A stretch of 64,000 nucleotides of DNA, taken from positions 3,100,001 through 3,164,000 of the forward strand of contig JAPEUQ010000004.1 in assembly GCA_027946365.1 (NCBI GenBank), written 5' to 3'. Under the pieces are notes generated by a model. It saw nothing but the letters and a program-made list of their open reading frames with translations. It did not search any database and was not told where the DNA came from. The DNA is from Kalmusia sp. IMI 367209. Its lineage: Eukaryota; Ascomycota; Dothideomycetes; Pleosporales; Didymosphaeriaceae. This document shows, in pieces, positions 1 through 12,809 of this stretch (its first letter is position 1; each line of letters starts with the position of its first letter). A program made the translations under genes and the position numbers.

Positions 1-786
1 TGCGAAAGAGGTGTTGTATCTGACACCCCATGTTGGGGCGAACAGATCAGTCTCCAACGTCTCGATCGTACCATCACTATGAGTAACCTCCAAAGTCTTC
101 TGACCTCTGCGTGTAATCGCAGTCTCCCTGACCCTCGCATTCACTACAACCCTCACATTCAGTTTCTCGAGCTCTTTCTTCGCCGCCACCCTCGTAGACT
201 CGAAACAAATCGAGCTCAAAGGCAGCGCCTCGCTGATGACCAGCGTCACCTCTTTCAGCCCTGCCTTCGCGTACTCGTAGCCCAGCTCGCCGGCGAACTC
301 GACGCCCGTGGGTCCTCCGCCGGCTACCACGATGGATTTAGCCCTGGAAACTTCGCGCCGAAGTTTATCCAGTGCGGCATGCGTCTGCTGATGCGTGCCG
401 ACGAGTTTCCAAGGCATCTCGCTGCTATAATCACTACCCGTCGCCACAATCACAGTGTGATACTCTAGGCTTCGTTGATGTCCGTCGTTCTGCGTTACTT
501 CTACCGTGTTCGAGTCCGGGTCCCAGGTCTCGACTGCTCCGACGATGAACTCGAAACGGCTGGTCGAGTACTTCTCAAAGGCCTTGGAAATCGAGTAGAA
601 GACTTTGTCGTCGCTGAATTGGCCCGGTATTGCAGCGCGTGGTGAACCGATGTTCCAGTAGAATTCGTTCGATCGGGAGACGAGTATGACCTTTAGGTCG
701 TGCTTTTCGGCATGGTGTTTGAGGACGTAGTGGGCTAGTGGTAGGCCTGTGAGGCCGGCCCCGAGGACTAGGAATGTTTCAGGCAT
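1..786 (-). CDS. AIF/AMID-like FAD-dependent NAD(P)H oxidoreductase, 3' end missing
   Basis: Single open frame on the minus strand from ATG at 786 to the window edge (262 codons, no stop), so the C-terminus lies outside. The protein opens with a Rossmann FAD site, LVLGAGLTG, at about residues 6-14. The central VIVATGSDY strand is the usual turn before the second dinucleotide fold. VVAGGGPTGVEFAGEL is the NAD(P)H-binding GxGxxG segment followed by the conserved glutamate. The last visible stretch (FAPTWGVRYNTSF) matches the family pattern before the second FAD contact. This order is that of AIF/AMID (FSP1-like) pyridine nucleotide-disulfide oxidoreductases, which pass electrons from NAD(P)H to quinone-type acceptors. 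No signal peptide or mitochondrial presequence is visible; the protein starts directly with the FAD fold, as cytosolic members do. The substrate cannot be told from sequence. Confidence 0.85.
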   Translation of the reverse strand, partial: MPETFLVLGAGLTGLPLAHYVLKHHAEKHDLKVILVSRSNEFYWNIGSPRAAIPGQFSDDKVFYSISKAFEKYSTSRFEFIVGAVETWDPDSNTVEVTQNDGHQRSLEYHTVIVATGSDYSSEMPWKLVGTHQQTHAALDKLRREVSRAKSIVVAGGGPTGVEFAGELGYEYAKAGLKEVTLVISEALPLSSICFESTRVAAKKELEKLNVRVVVNARVRETAITRRGQKTLEVTHSDGTIETLETDLFAPTWGVRYNTSFA

Positions 787-2443
787 TCCTTGGAGGATAC
801 AGCTAGTGGTGGTGTGGCTTGGTGAGAGATGTTGATGACTTCGAAAAGAGAGAGAGGCGAGCAGTGGGCTTGATGTTTAATACCGGTGTGCGAGATTTCT
901 CAACCGTGCTTATCGTCTGCCCAGAGGATTGAAAGCGTTATATTAGGTGTCCCTATGAGAGCAAGGGCAACGTGCTATACCGCCTTGTCTCCTAGTGACC
1001 GCAATAGATGTCATCGATCGGAGCAACGCGGATTGGAGGTGGCCTAAACACAAGAGCACCGTGGAAATAAGGATTTGCGAAACGATTATCAAGCAATGCT
1101 TCACAAAAGTGCCGAAATAATAGCGAGGGCCGGTGAATTAACAAGCAAAGCCTGCATGCTTCCTTGGCTGTAAGACCGCGTTTGTTGAGTTGGCAATATT
1201 GATGATGAGGGCTGAAAGAATGTCGGGAACGGCACAGTTGCAATCCCGTTCTTCATTCGTGAATCAAATATCAGGTTGAAGAATAGTGAGACTCAAAGGG
1301 CCTTGTTACATAGTCTAGAGAACAAGGTCGCGAGGTTTGACCAGAACGGGACTAGAGCGCTTAGGTTCATCAACAACTACAACGCTACATGAACGGCTAG
1401 AGCTACAACCTATTCTCGGTCTATATTCAGCTACAATATGACATCTTCCAATCTTACCCATATCAAGTCATCTGGGCGAGGACACATCTCGCGCTGCAAG
1501 TTTTCACTGTGGGTAATGAAGTAGACCGCAATGGAACAGGCTCTCCTGAGCGCCGGGAGTTAGAACACTCTCGACTTTGCAATTACACCTATGGCATTGA
1601 AGAATTTTTTCTTACCCATAACTATCTTGCTTCTTTTCCTAGTGGTCAAGGTCACCATAGCGGTCGTCCTTTCAAGATTGGCCGCGAAATCCTGACTACA
1701 TGCATGGAACAAGGGCAAGATTTCGACATACTCGTTACTCGAATCTTATCCACCGTTGAGTTCAATCGATATATAGACAAGTAACTACATGTTCGAGGAT
1801 GACAAGAGTTATCTTATTCCTTGAATCCGCCTTCTTCGTTGGCGCCATACGGATGCGAGCACAAGATGCAGATCGTGGAGATATGTGCTTCCAACAGACT
1901 TCTGCCACTTACCACCCGCTTCAAGTGCTTTAGGTACAAACATATGACGCACGCACGCCTGAGGTTACGGAATTTTTCTTTAAACCATTTTCATCGCATT
2001 GCATGACCAGTTTCACCGGCGATGAGCGATGGTTGCCTTACAGTATCCCTTACACTTGGGCGCTTAATAGCACTGCCTTGTCTTCGGCCAGAATTCTCCA
2101 CATGCTGATGTACAAAACAGAAAGAAGGCCGTTATAGGCTGGTCGCAATTACTAGAGGGGTTTTGGCACCGAAGAAACCCTCCGTATAGCATTGCGTTAT
2201 CATAGCTGATGCTTGAAGCGAGGGACACAATTATGATGAGTCTCGATCTCATGATTCTCAGTGACTTTAGTAGAACAGAGCCAGCAGAAATAGGCCCAAG
2301 GCATCGATATAAATCTACAAGAAGACGCTGATAATGGTCTTCGCAATGTCTTCACAGCAGTCATGACCAACTATTGCATACCTGTGAAACACCGCCCATA
2401 AGCAATGAAGAAAAAAGAATCTTCCAACGCCGCCCCCACGAGC
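787..2443. other. Intergenic, no gene seen
   Basis: About 1.65 kb between two minus-strand genes. Only short frames occur (the longest about 90 codons), none with a recognisable motif or a convincing spliced continuation. The part next to 787 presumably carries the oxidoreductase promoter. Confidence 0.5.
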
Positions 2444-3645
2444 CTAGTAATTAACCGCAGCAGTGGAAACCCCCGCATATTTCTTCCCGCCAAACACCCT
2501 CCCGACACCCGCCGGCTCATGCGCGACTCTACTCATATCCACCCCGCTCCCGAACCGCTGCGACACGCTCGACTGTTCGAACGCGCGCAGCTCCTTCCTC
2601 GTGCTCTGGCGCTTGAGCAGCTTCCTCGCCAACAGCCACACGAGCACAGCGATGAGGATAGCCGCGGCTGAAGCACCCACGCCGATGCCAATCTTTGCGC
2701 CCGGCTTGAGCGCGGGCTTGGGAGGAGGCACCATGGGGTACTGCATTGCGTAGGCGATGTTGACGATAGCTGAAGTGGGTTTTTGTGAGAGCGTCAGAGC
2801 TGGGACGCGACCTGAGGTACGTGATGCGAAGACGGCAGATGTAGTGGCGATGAAAGGGTTTTCGTCGGTGCCTGTTATGGTGTTTCCCTCGCGATCTGTA
2901 ACGGGCGCTCCGTCGGCGGCGACTAGGGTATCGGGTATAGGCGGCGGCGTCATCTTTGCTGCTAGGGAGGAGTAGCAGGGTACTTGGCCGCCGAGGGTTG
3001 TGCTCCAAAGCCAGTAGTTTCTGTCCAGCATGAGAACTATGGTTCGATCGTACGTAGTAATGAAGAAGACTTACAAGGGACAGCATGCTGTTCCGTCGAT
3101 GGTGTGGTAGTCTTTCGGGCAACCTGTCAGCGTGCCTTGACTGGGCAAAAGTGACATGGGAAATTGGGCAGCGCCTTTTGCTTCTTGAGGGTTTCCATTT
3201 TTTCCTTCGCTGTCTTTCGTTGGCGGCGGCGTCGGACAGCAGTCCCCTTTCGACGCGATGCACCCGACAACCGGCATCCAGACTGCTGTGGGTCCATCTA
3301 TGATTGTATACGCTGGCTCTGTACAATAGCCTTGTAAGAAGGTGGCTGTAGCTACGCCGGCTGCCCCGGCGATGGCTACAGGTGCGTGGCTCGTTGGTGG
3401 TGGAAGATCGGTGGCAGGAACGACTTTGACCGGCTCGAGCTGAGGATCTGGCACAATAGCTGGTGGTTTGTCGATTGCGTTCGGTACACCGGGTGTAGGC
3501 GTCGTTTGTGGCGGAGAGGTATTCGTGCCATCTATACATCGCATCAACGATTGCGCGCTCAAGTAGAGCAGGTGAGTGACTTACTAACGATAGCGTACGG
3601 AATTGCTGGCCATCTAGGTAGGAGAGTTGGTGCTGGTACATGCAT
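2444..3645 (-). CDS. Single-pass membrane protein of unknown function, cysteine/proline-rich ectodomain
   Basis: Three exons on the minus strand: 3585..3645, 3075..3531 and 2444..3020. The introns (3532..3584 and 3021..3074) have GT..AG ends and GTAAGT donors, and the phases agree, giving 364 residues. I do not recognise the family. After a Pro/Thr-rich stretch comes a cysteine-containing region with the pattern GYCTEPAYT..DGPTAVW.PVVGC, a CCPTPPP spacer, and a second cysteine patch (GCPKDYHT..GTACCPL). One hydrophobic helix at about residues 281-305 (IGVGASAAAILIAVLVWLL) is followed by a basic stop-transfer (ARKLLKR), so a single-pass type with an outer N-terminal part is likely. No clear signal peptide is seen with the ATG at 3645, so a further 5' exon is possible. 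The shape suggests a fungal cell-surface or wall-sensor-like protein, but function is open. Confidence 0.7.
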
Positions 3646-5275
3646 ATTTGCCTTATAGCCTGATTAATTTACACAATGCAACTCCAGTTGACAAAGTGAT
3701 TGTAGAGAGTAGATAGAAATAGTATGTAGATTGAATCGCATAGGCTGCGACCCAGCTATTAAACCAAGACTTCCCAGCATGCAAAATTGGGGCCACAGCA
3801 CATGGCGCGTAGCCTGGTCTCAGGCATGTTCTTATTTCGAACGAATAATTCGTTGGGCTGTCGTATTTGGACGAAAAAGGCTGAGACGCAACGTCAAGGG
3901 AGGCTGCTTCACCGATTCAGCCAGCCAGACCGAACGAAAAAGGCGACAGACAACATTGAATCACGCCGAGATGATGCCCAGCGATCACAAAAGTGGCGAA
4001 GCCCGTGAAACGTTGGGTTTGGGTGATGGTTCGCTAATCGGGGCTGCAGATTGGATCGCTCAAGGCCAGCCTTTTCAGCTGCGCAACGCCACACAGGGAA
4101 GTTCCGAAGAGACGATTCTTAGCCTGACACGTTATCCATCTTCACATTTTGAGTCAATGTAATCAGAATGATTGAAAACAGATGGGAATGATGGTATTTT
4201 CCGTTGCCTGTGTAGTCTCAACAGGTCACGCGTTAGCACTGCAACCCAAGTGATATATAGTGGTGGTAGTACGGCAAATTCAGAACCATGGTCACACGAA
4301 TTATATCCTTATCCAAATTTAGCGCAAGCCTAGATCTAGACGTTCCATCAGCGCCCCTGATTGATCGGAGGCGAACCCTGTAACAGAACCTATATTACTC
4401 AAAGCTTGACAGCATTTAACCACGATCTGTCAACAGCGAGCCTCTCAGCCATACAGTCTACGATGCCGACCAATGTATGAATTGTTCAAGAATATTTTGG
4501 CCTGATATAATGAGGTTCCGTCCAATGACTGGGCATGCAGTACCGTCTCGTATTCTCTACCATCCTTCGCTGGACGCGGATGTAACGTTATTCTTCGTCT
4601 TGATAAGCGTTAAGCTTCCAACTTGCGCAGATACCACTGCTGAGCCATCGTCCTTCGCCATGGAGACGTAGATTTAGTAAGTGTTCGCAAAGAGTCCAAA
4701 GAAACTCATAGGTCATGATGTTCAGCTGCCGCAGCTCTTACACTAGTCAGTCAAAGAGGACCGGTGTGGTTTTTATGAGTTACTTGAGGCAAATCTGAGG
4801 GTTTTACATGTATGATTCGCCCGCTTGGTTGTACGTATAGGTCAGATGAAATCATGTAGAGATTACACGCTCTATCTTCGATGAGGGCGACGGCTATAAC
4901 GAACGAAACGAGTACGGCTTTCGAGCGAATTAAAGCGTAAATGATGCACAGGCGTGTACAACCTTTATGTAGCAAGATAATGTGGGTTTAGTTGTAGTTT
5001 GTATATACTGCCTTTATTGAATCATCTGAAACGGGCTACTATTGGAAAGATAGGACTACATTACTATAATTAACCTTGCTTCCCAGGCTCTACCCACGCG
5101 CTTTATTATCTTGAAGTATCTATACACCAACGGATCGTACAACAATTGTGACGCACCAGCCCTAAAAGCGTCGTGGGTATCACTACGAGACTCTATGATA
5201 AGAGCATGATAAAATCCCCAAAAGATAACCCTGGCAATACACAACATGGACTTCAAAAATCGTATGAATTGAATT
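3646..5275. other. Intergenic, no gene seen
   Basis: About 1.6 kb, fairly AT-rich in its right half, with many stops in all frames. A minus-strand stretch near 3960-4090 reads AEKAGL followed by FHGLRH, faintly like a tyrosine recombinase, but it has no supporting flanks (see findings). Confidence 0.45.
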
Positions 5276-8200
5276 TTACCGCATCGGTGGACTCATGTGC
5301 ATATCGGCAGATGCAAGGCTGTTGATACGACGCATGGAGTCGGCTGACGTTGCTGTGCGCGAGAGCGGTGCTGCTGTAGCCGCTGCCGTTTTGAATCTTG
5401 TAACGAGCTTCACGAATTCGAGACGATCTGTGCGTCGAGGAGTCAGCATCAAGATACGTGAGTAAGTCCGGGATGGAGCATTGAATTCGGTGGCAAGGAA
5501 AGATTCGCTGCGGACGGAAGAGCTTACTTACATTGCTCATTCTCAAAGGTTAACACAAGATCGGAGAGACCCTCTTGCGTTTCAGAACTTGTTCTTGAGT
5601 GCCCAGTCCCTGATGGCTTCGCTGTTCCTGGCGAGGGTACCGCTACCATCTTGCTGACATCTAACAGTTGGTCTCTTGTCTTGTTAGAAACAGCGACTGT
5701 CGCATCAAAGCCAGCCGAAGTGGAAATGCTCGTCGTGTCATTGATACCCCCGCTCACCCACAGAAATTCTGCTTCATGAAGTCGAAATGTAACCCTAGCG
5801 CCACGCCTTCTGATGCCAGCATCGCTGTCGTCAACCTCCTTTTCCCAAAGCATTACGTCAGCGCGGCCATACTTTTTAGAGCCAATGCGCTTGTTCTTTG
5901 ATTTGAACTTTGTGACGATAGCAAAGTAGCATAACGTCCAGCTAGTCAAGCCTTGGAGCATCTCAATCACGCCTGTAATAACTCAGACATTTGTAAACAA
6001 ATTACGAATCGAAAAGTAGCATACCATTTGGTGGTCTTGGAAGACCGTGCTTAACGCCTATTTGGAAGGCGACTGCGAGGCTCGTTTTTAGCTGGCGCGC
6101 TTCACTGAAATGCGCAATCTTGTCGTAGTCGGCAGCGGGCTCGCCGCGCGTGTCACTATGATAGGTTGGCGTGTTCACATTCTTCATCTCTACAACCATC
6201 TCGTATCCTGGTGTTTCAGCCGAGCGATCATCGTACGAGTCACGAATGCGAATGTCCAGATCAACCTCGGGCCACTGGATGAACAACTTTGAAGTCATCA
6301 ACGATTCTTTTGCGAACGTGAGCGTGGCTACCCGGTAGTTACGCACACCAGGTCGTCCGACATCAAAGATATTGAGCTCGGTATTGTTCGAAACATCGAT
6401 CTGTCGCGCACTGCTCACTGTCTCGCCGTCTGCATAAGGCATCCGTACAACATCAATGAAATGGTGAGCGTCATCGAGAGAGTTGAATTCGATCGTAACA
6501 GAATTGTTCATCCGTTTAGGGTCATAGACCCAATCATAATGAGTAGAATAATTTCCGGACACTCGTTCAGTCACCTGATTACAGTCGGACCACTGCAGTG
6601 TGACTAATTTCTCGCTTGATTTTAGTTGTATGTCGGCTAAGGGAAGCCAGAATGAACTGCAGTGCTGCATAGCGGGCTGGCCTGATAGATAGCTGATCAC
6701 TAAGCGTCGAGTCGACCACCACAACATAGGCATTGCTGGCCGGCTACTGTTTTCAGAAAACCTTGGCAGACTTTCGTAGATCTGTATCCTGGTCTCGCGA
6801 ATCTCGCATTTCGAACAAGTCTCAATAGTGGGTATAGAAGAATCAAATCGTAAACTTCTTGGGGTAGACGCATACGGCACATTGAGAATATGCCTTTCTT
6901 GCGATCGTGCGGCACAGCTGCACTTCACATCGAAATCAGCCGGTGGTGGCACAGGAGATTGCGGTCGAAACCTCGTCGAAGAGGCGGCTTCAGAGTCCGG
7001 ACGAGGGGGGCTGAATAGACTTGAGGTCCGATGGCTATCAGTGCGCGACGCTATATGCTGCAAGCCTCTGCTATACGATGTGCCTATTGAGGGTGATTGG
7101 CTCACGGGGTCCATCTGGAAGTGTGTAGTCTCAGTGCTATCACTCGGATCCGCGCTCTGGGTGCGAGGCGAAACGGAGCGATCTCTCGAGTCCTGATGTC
7201 GACTGGGAGGAGTAATACTTCGTCGCCCTCTTGATGATACACTACTATGTCGATGTGAAGGGCTCAAGAAGCGAGAGATAGGCGGAGACGTAGATGCAAT
7301 CTGGATTCCTGCGTTGGAGTATGGTGAGCACGTATAGTAAATGTCTAGCCAATCGTAGGAGCGACTTACCCAAGCCATCATTAAAACCAGAAGATTCGAA
7401 CGTGGTATTATCACTTGAGTCCATAGAGGCGGCACTATTGGTTCGTGTGCAACAAGAACCAATGTACAGATCCTGACGCGGCAGGTCGCCAGAAGCCGTG
7501 GAAATCAACTTGACAAGCTCGCTAGCCTTAGTTCTATCCTCTCGTTCAGGCCGAATCATTGTCGTGATCCAGCCCAGTGGTATGTCATCTGCGGAATCAT
7601 TCTTCTCACTCCGTATCTTGACCAGCCAGGCATTCATAGCATCTAGAGCGCACCACAACCCTTGGCCGCTTGCGCCTGCACTAGCATCGAGTAGGAAATC
7701 GTTCAACTCTTCAATCACGTAACCTTTACAAACGGTGATCATTTCTAGGAAGACACACCCCAGGCTCCACACATCACTCTTTGTGTTGCGAGGATCGCGC
7801 CCGAATACTTCGGGTGCACAATATCGTCGAGTGAACTTCATGACCTCACCTTCCGTGGTTGAGTGTTCTGCCTTGGACCAGTCACGGGAAATACCGAAAT
7901 CGCATAGGTATACCTGGCCGTCACTCAGGAGAATATTACCGGGCTTTATGTCCTTATGACGAATGCCTTCTTCGTGCAAGTAGGCAAGAGCTGTGGCGAG
8001 GCAGCCGAATGCGCGACGCAATGTCGTAAGATCCGAGTCAGGAAGAGGCTGGTCTCGGGACTGCCGCTCCAACATTGACTTCAATACATCTTCGGCGACC
8101 GGATTGAGGATGAGCGAGAAAGACGTGAGATCGGTGAAGCTGGCCACGAGGCTGACGAGGTGGTGATGGTTGACGCGCTTCAATACGTCGACTTCGGTAG

Positions 8201-8762
8201 TGAACTCGATGAGCTGGTTGCGCTGTGCCTTGACTTCGACGCCGCGTATGATGCGTTTGCAAGCGAAGAATCTCCCCGATAGTTTGTGTTTCACGCGCGT
8301 TACCTCGGCCGAGCCTCCCTTTCCAATCGTCTCCAGCTCCTCAAAGTGTGCGTTGCCGTTCTGTATATGTCGGTGGGCATGGATAGGCGAAATAAGCTTT
8401 TGTTCGCTCATCTGTTCCGACGCTGACAAGACATGGAACTGGGCGCGGCGCCAGTCTTTGGCTGAGATGTCGGTGAAAGATGAGAGCTTTTCGAGTGTCG
8501 AGGTGCTGAACGGGAGCCAAAAGTCACCGATGTTCTCGCTGTCGAGCTTCTGATACAAGGCGTCATCGTCGCAGCCTAGCATGCGCAAGAGCAGGAACAG
8601 ACGTGGGTTGTCGTGGGCCCATGATGAAAAGACTTTATCAGGATGCTGGTCGAGTAGGCTCTTCAAGTCGAGGAAGACAGTTTCGTCGATGTACTGCGGG
8701 AAGGGTTTGTGAGGAACGATGTGGAAGATGGCGTCTTCGAGCTCTTCGCGAGACGCGTCCAT
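5276..8762 (-). CDS. Large serine/threonine protein kinase, N-terminal catalytic domain
   Basis: Four exons: 7370..8762, 6025..7308, 5532..5972 and 5276..5427; introns 7309..7369, 5973..6024 and 5428..5531. Phases agree and give 1089 residues from ATG 8762 to TAA 5276..5278. The kinase domain covers roughly residues 140-410: glycine loop GKGGSAEV at 147-154, the ATP-contacting lysine in FACK at 169, catalytic loop HKDIKPGN at 269-276 (HKD instead of the common HRD), DFG at 288-290 and CAPE further on. About 140 residues precede the domain. After it come a Ser/Arg/Pro-rich linker (exon 2 start) and a C-terminal part of mixed strands ending SADMHMSPPMR, which I do not recognise. The catalytic lysine and both aspartates are present, so it should be active. 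Substrate and pathway cannot be read from the sequence; fungal kinases of this build are often lineage-expanded. Confidence 0.85.
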
Positions 8763-9372
8763 GACAGCGACTGCCCCACTTGAGGGGCGGCGCCGGGGAC
8801 ATGGAGTGAGGAAGGAACGATGGCGGTGTTTTCGTCAGGAGATGTTGGAAGGCCCGCGTCGAACAAGACCACCAAAGCAGGCTGCATGTCTGATGATGAG
8901 GGACGGGACGAGGGCGCAGTATGAGGTAACGCGTGCCGCCCTGTGCAGGCATCCCCGCCTCACGTTCCTACCGTCCCCGCTACACCACCAGCCATTCCCT
9001 AGCTTCAGGCGGCCCACCAGCCCGGTCTACGAACATGACGCCACCGCAAACCACCGCATACCATTGGCATCCTCGCGCCCCCGGCTCAACGCGATGCAGA
9101 CATGCAATACGAGCATCATGGAGCCCTCCAATCGACACAGACCTTCCCGCACGCGGCCGTGGAGGCGAAGCCTGCGAACCTCCCCGTACGTCTCACCGTC
9201 TCCGACTTCTGCGAGGCCAGCGACTGCTGCGCCTCGTTGCCTAGCGGTTTCTGTGAAGTGATTGCTGAGGCGCATACCGCCCTGGCGTGACCCCCCTGCG
9301 GCCTTACGATCCCATTATGAACATTGATCCTCCCGCGAGACCTTCGACTTGCGAACTCCTCCCACGAGCATC
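8763..9372. promoter_or_regulatory. Divergent promoter region, kinase / sugar transporter
   Basis: About 610 bases between the start of the minus-strand kinase and the start of the plus-strand transporter. GC-rich, with long antisense frames that carry no domain. It must hold both promoters; no specific binding site stands out to the eye. Confidence 0.4.
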
Positions 9373-11933
9373 ATGCAGCGCGAGGAAGCCACCCCCAGCA
9401 AGTTTGGCCGAGATGCGGAGCGGCCCGATCGCCGCCTGGCTCAGCCCTTCTCCGGATGGAACCACGAGCGGTACGCCAGCCTGGTGTATGGATGCCGCTA
9501 AGCACTCGCTAATCCTACTTTCCCTGCAGCATGACCAAGAGTATAGACAATTTCATCGCCGCGTCGGATCTTGACGACTATGACAAGTACATCCGCAGAG
9601 GTGCATTTCTTGCACAATCGAAAAATGCCTTCCCCGTCGGACGGGAGCGTCGTGACGGTCTCACATTGAAAGACGAAGAGCGACGCTTCCTCGATCTCGA
9701 GAACAGCACAAGGCGTTTTGACAAGTTCAAGCAGCCGTGGCGATTGTACGCTCTTGTGGGCATGTGTTCCCTGGGTGCTGCCGTTCAAGGCTGGTATGTC
9801 GCTTCCTGCAGTGAAAGGACTAAAGTCTGAGGTTTTTGCACGGTTGTGGCATTCTGGAGCAAGTTAGCGCACAATATGCCCTCCAACCTCGTCCTAGTAC
9901 TATAGCATGACGAAAGATTCTATGCTGACGACAGACTAGGGACGAAACAGCGGTCAATGGAGGTACGTTCCTTAGGTTGCCTCCCCATCGACCTGCATGT
10001 CTTCCAGGTAGCATGCTCGGGTTCCATCGACTCAAAGCTGACTTGAACAGCCCAGGTGTACTATACTGACGCTTTCGGAATTCGAGATAAAGACGGCTGG
10101 CTTGGGTTGGTCAACAGCGCACCCTACTTGTGCTGTGCTTTCTCTTGTTGGCTCAATTACCCTTTGAATAAGCTGCTTGATCGACGCGGCGTCATCTTTG
10201 TCACCTGCCTCATCAGCTCTCTCACCTGTCTCGCTCAGGCGTTCCCGCAGACATGGAGGCAACTCTTCGCAGCAAGGTTCCTACTTGGACTTGGTATTGG
10301 ACCGAAAAGTGCAACGATCCCCATTTATGCCGCTGAGGCAGCCCCTGCAAATATTCGTGGTGCTCTTGTCATGGTAAGCCCGAGCCTACAATCGCAATGC
10401 CTTCAGACGCTGATTTGAGAAGTTCTGGCAACTTTTCACTGCTCTAGGCATCATGTGTGGTAAGTGCCTTGAATGACAACTGAATCACATGCACTAACTC
10501 GCCTTAATGTGCAGGCTATATTGCTGGTGTCGCTTTAGCTGGCGTTCGAGACGGAAGCAATCCTGCCATCTGCAATCCAGAAGCAGGAAACCTCCTCTCT
10601 CTACGTTGTAGCTTGAACTGGCGCTTGATGCTTGCAAGTCCAATGATCCTGTGAGTAACCTCAAATGTAGGATTTACTAGGTCAATGGCTTACCAATGGT
10701 CCTAGCCCTCTCGTAGTCGTTGCATATATATACAGTATGCCGGAGTCGCCTCGATGGCTTGTCATGAAGGCTCGACAAGGAAACAGAAGGAAATACGAAG
10801 AAGCGTTCTTGTCTTTATGCAAATTACGATATACAAAATTGCAAGCTGGCAGAGATCTTTTTCTCATCGACCATCTACTAGAGGGAGAAGAAATCATCAT
10901 GCAGCAGACGAAACCGTTTTCCGAGCTTTTCACTCTTGGAAGGAACCGGAGAGCTCTTACTGCTTCCGTCATCACGATGTTTCTCCAACAGTTCTGCGGA
11001 GTCAATGTCACGGTACGTAACGTAAATTTGGATATATTCCATCTCAATACTTTATCCTAGTGTGACTCAACCAGCGCTTATTTCCAATGACGGTTCATAA
11101 ATCCCAAAATCGTTCACTTGAACTATGCAATTGAAATTGACTTTGGTACCCAGGCATACTACTCCAGCACGATTCTTAGAGATCACGCGAAGTATCTCCC
11201 ACGCGACGCCTTACTGATCTCTATGGGCTTTGGAATCATTAACTTTCTTTTCGCCATACCCGCCATCTGGACCATCGATACCTTCGGTAGACGAAACTTG
11301 CTTTTGTCGACATTCCCGTTCATGGCTCTATTCCAGCTCATAATGGTCATCGCCTTTGCACTACCCAAAGAATCTTCGGCACAGCCTGTTCTTGTCATCC
11401 TTGGGATGTACCTCTTTGGCGTTGCATACTCCCCTGGCGAGGGCCCAGTGCCTTTTGTATACAGCGCGGAGTCCATGCCTCTCTACAACAGAGATTTTGG
11501 AATGGGAATCGTAACATCAGTCAATTGGTTCTGGAACTTCTTCATCTCAATTACCTGGCCCAAGTTTAGCAGAGCTTTTACGGTCTCGGGAGCGTTCGGA
11601 TGGTACGCCGCTTGGTGCGTGATCGGGTTCTTCATGATACTCTTCTTTGTTCCCGAGACGAAAGATATGACACTTGAGGAACTGGACCAGGTATTCGATC
11701 ATAATACCAAAGACCACATGAATCATGGGAAAGAGCAGTTGTTGTGGTTTATTGGGCGGTATCTCTTTGGCAAGAAAGGCTTGAAGAGGCCTCCACCATT
11801 TCTGCAGAGGCAAGATCCCGAGGAAGTCTTTGATACAAGAGGCGAAACCTTCGATATGAGGGGAGCGATGTATGAGGAAGTGCGAGAGGATATTCGTCTA
11901 AATTCGTTGAGCAACGGCGTGGCTAGGATTTGA
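9373..11933 (+). CDS. MFS sugar transporter (sugar porter family)
   Basis: Eight exons: 9373..9470, 9530..9793, 9940..9962 (23 bases), 10051..10373, 10423..10459 (37 bases), 10515..10650, 10706..11012 and 11154..11933, in phase throughout, 655 residues. Family signatures appear in order: QGWDETAVNGA at the end of helix 1, LLDRRG in the loop between helices 2 and 3, RFLLGLGIGP and PIYAAEAAPANIRGALV in helices 4-5, NWRLMLASP, PESPRWL after helix 6, GVNVTAYYSS in helix 7, DTFGRR between helices 8 and 9, and FVPETKDMTLEELD after helix 12. These mark the sugar porter family (TC 2.A.1.1): a 12-helix plasma-membrane carrier for hexoses, polyols or inositol, usually with proton symport. The charged N-terminal tail of about 100 residues is long for the family. 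The acceptor of exon 5 could lie 3 bases earlier. Substrate is not determinable here. Confidence 0.9.
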
Positions 11934-12809
11934 AATCACTTCGATTAGCTATTCGAAAATTCTGAAAATCCTCCAATCTCAGAAATTATTTGATCTCATA
12001 TCACTGACTTATCTCGAGTTGGAGCAACATTTCTCATACGCGAAGATCATAACTGCACAGATCGGCGAAGCTTGTGGATACCTGAGCGGAGAGCTGTCAC
12101 GTGATTATTGTCATCATAATCTCTATGTTGCTCAAGAGGTCATACTGCTACCCCATTGTAGCTTTCCAACCGCAGAAAGTCTGTATTGCAGAGATGTCAT
12201 CTTAGAATCAAATGTGATATTACTCCAATTGTTTGACAACGTCGCGGTGGGTCGCGACGATACGCGACCCCTGCCTAGTCTACCGCCCGGAGATTTAACC
12301 GCGATATCAAAAGTGCAAGCGTCCCTGTCTCAGCGCAACCCGGAACTCATTCACGTCGATGTCAGCCTCTCGATTGTCGTTCAACATCAATGCGCGACAC
12401 GCCATTGTCTCGGTGCCTCAGTCGACCGACCTTGCACTACCATCTCCTGTAGCACGCATCCATCGATGTCCGCCAACGCATCGGCCCTTCTCAGCTCCAC
12501 AAACGCTAGAACTCCCAAAACAGATCTCGCCAAGACGGTTCCTCCCCGAATACAGCACTCTCGGTACGGGCGCAGGACACGATTGGCCTCGGCTAGACCT
12601 TTGTACACGTCAAAGCTCACGGAGCGCTCTTGTTGCGCAAATCAGAACAATAAGATGCGCAGCGCCGAGAAGTTATCAAACAAAGACCCCGGGAGGGCGC
12701 CGAACGTCATCGGCCAGGGGTAAATAGCTGGGGGTGGAACTTGCTCGCGTGCTCCCATTTATCTATTTCTTCAATTTTTCGCATCAGCACGGAAAACACG
12801 GCAACGAAC
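11934..12809. other. Intergenic, no gene seen
   Basis: About 880 bases between two plus-strand genes. One 234-codon frame crosses it (12019-12723) but begins with a non-ATG codon, has no domain and no coding-like composition, so I treat it as chance. The right end is the promoter of the next gene. Confidence 0.45.

Noticed and set aside
2529..3641. 370-codon frame overlapping the membrane-protein gene on the same strand
   Set aside because: It runs through two well-formed introns in a different frame, is arginine/serine/histidine-rich, and has no domain; the spliced reading gives cysteine patches and a membrane helix.
8719..9261. 180-codon plus-strand frame overlapping the kinase start
   Set aside because: Antisense to the kinase and in promoter sequence; low-complexity Arg/Pro/Ser composition.
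12019..12723. 234-codon plus-strand frame before the bestrophin-like gene
   Set aside because: Begins at a TTG, shows no domain and no coding-like bias; probably untranslated leader or spacer.
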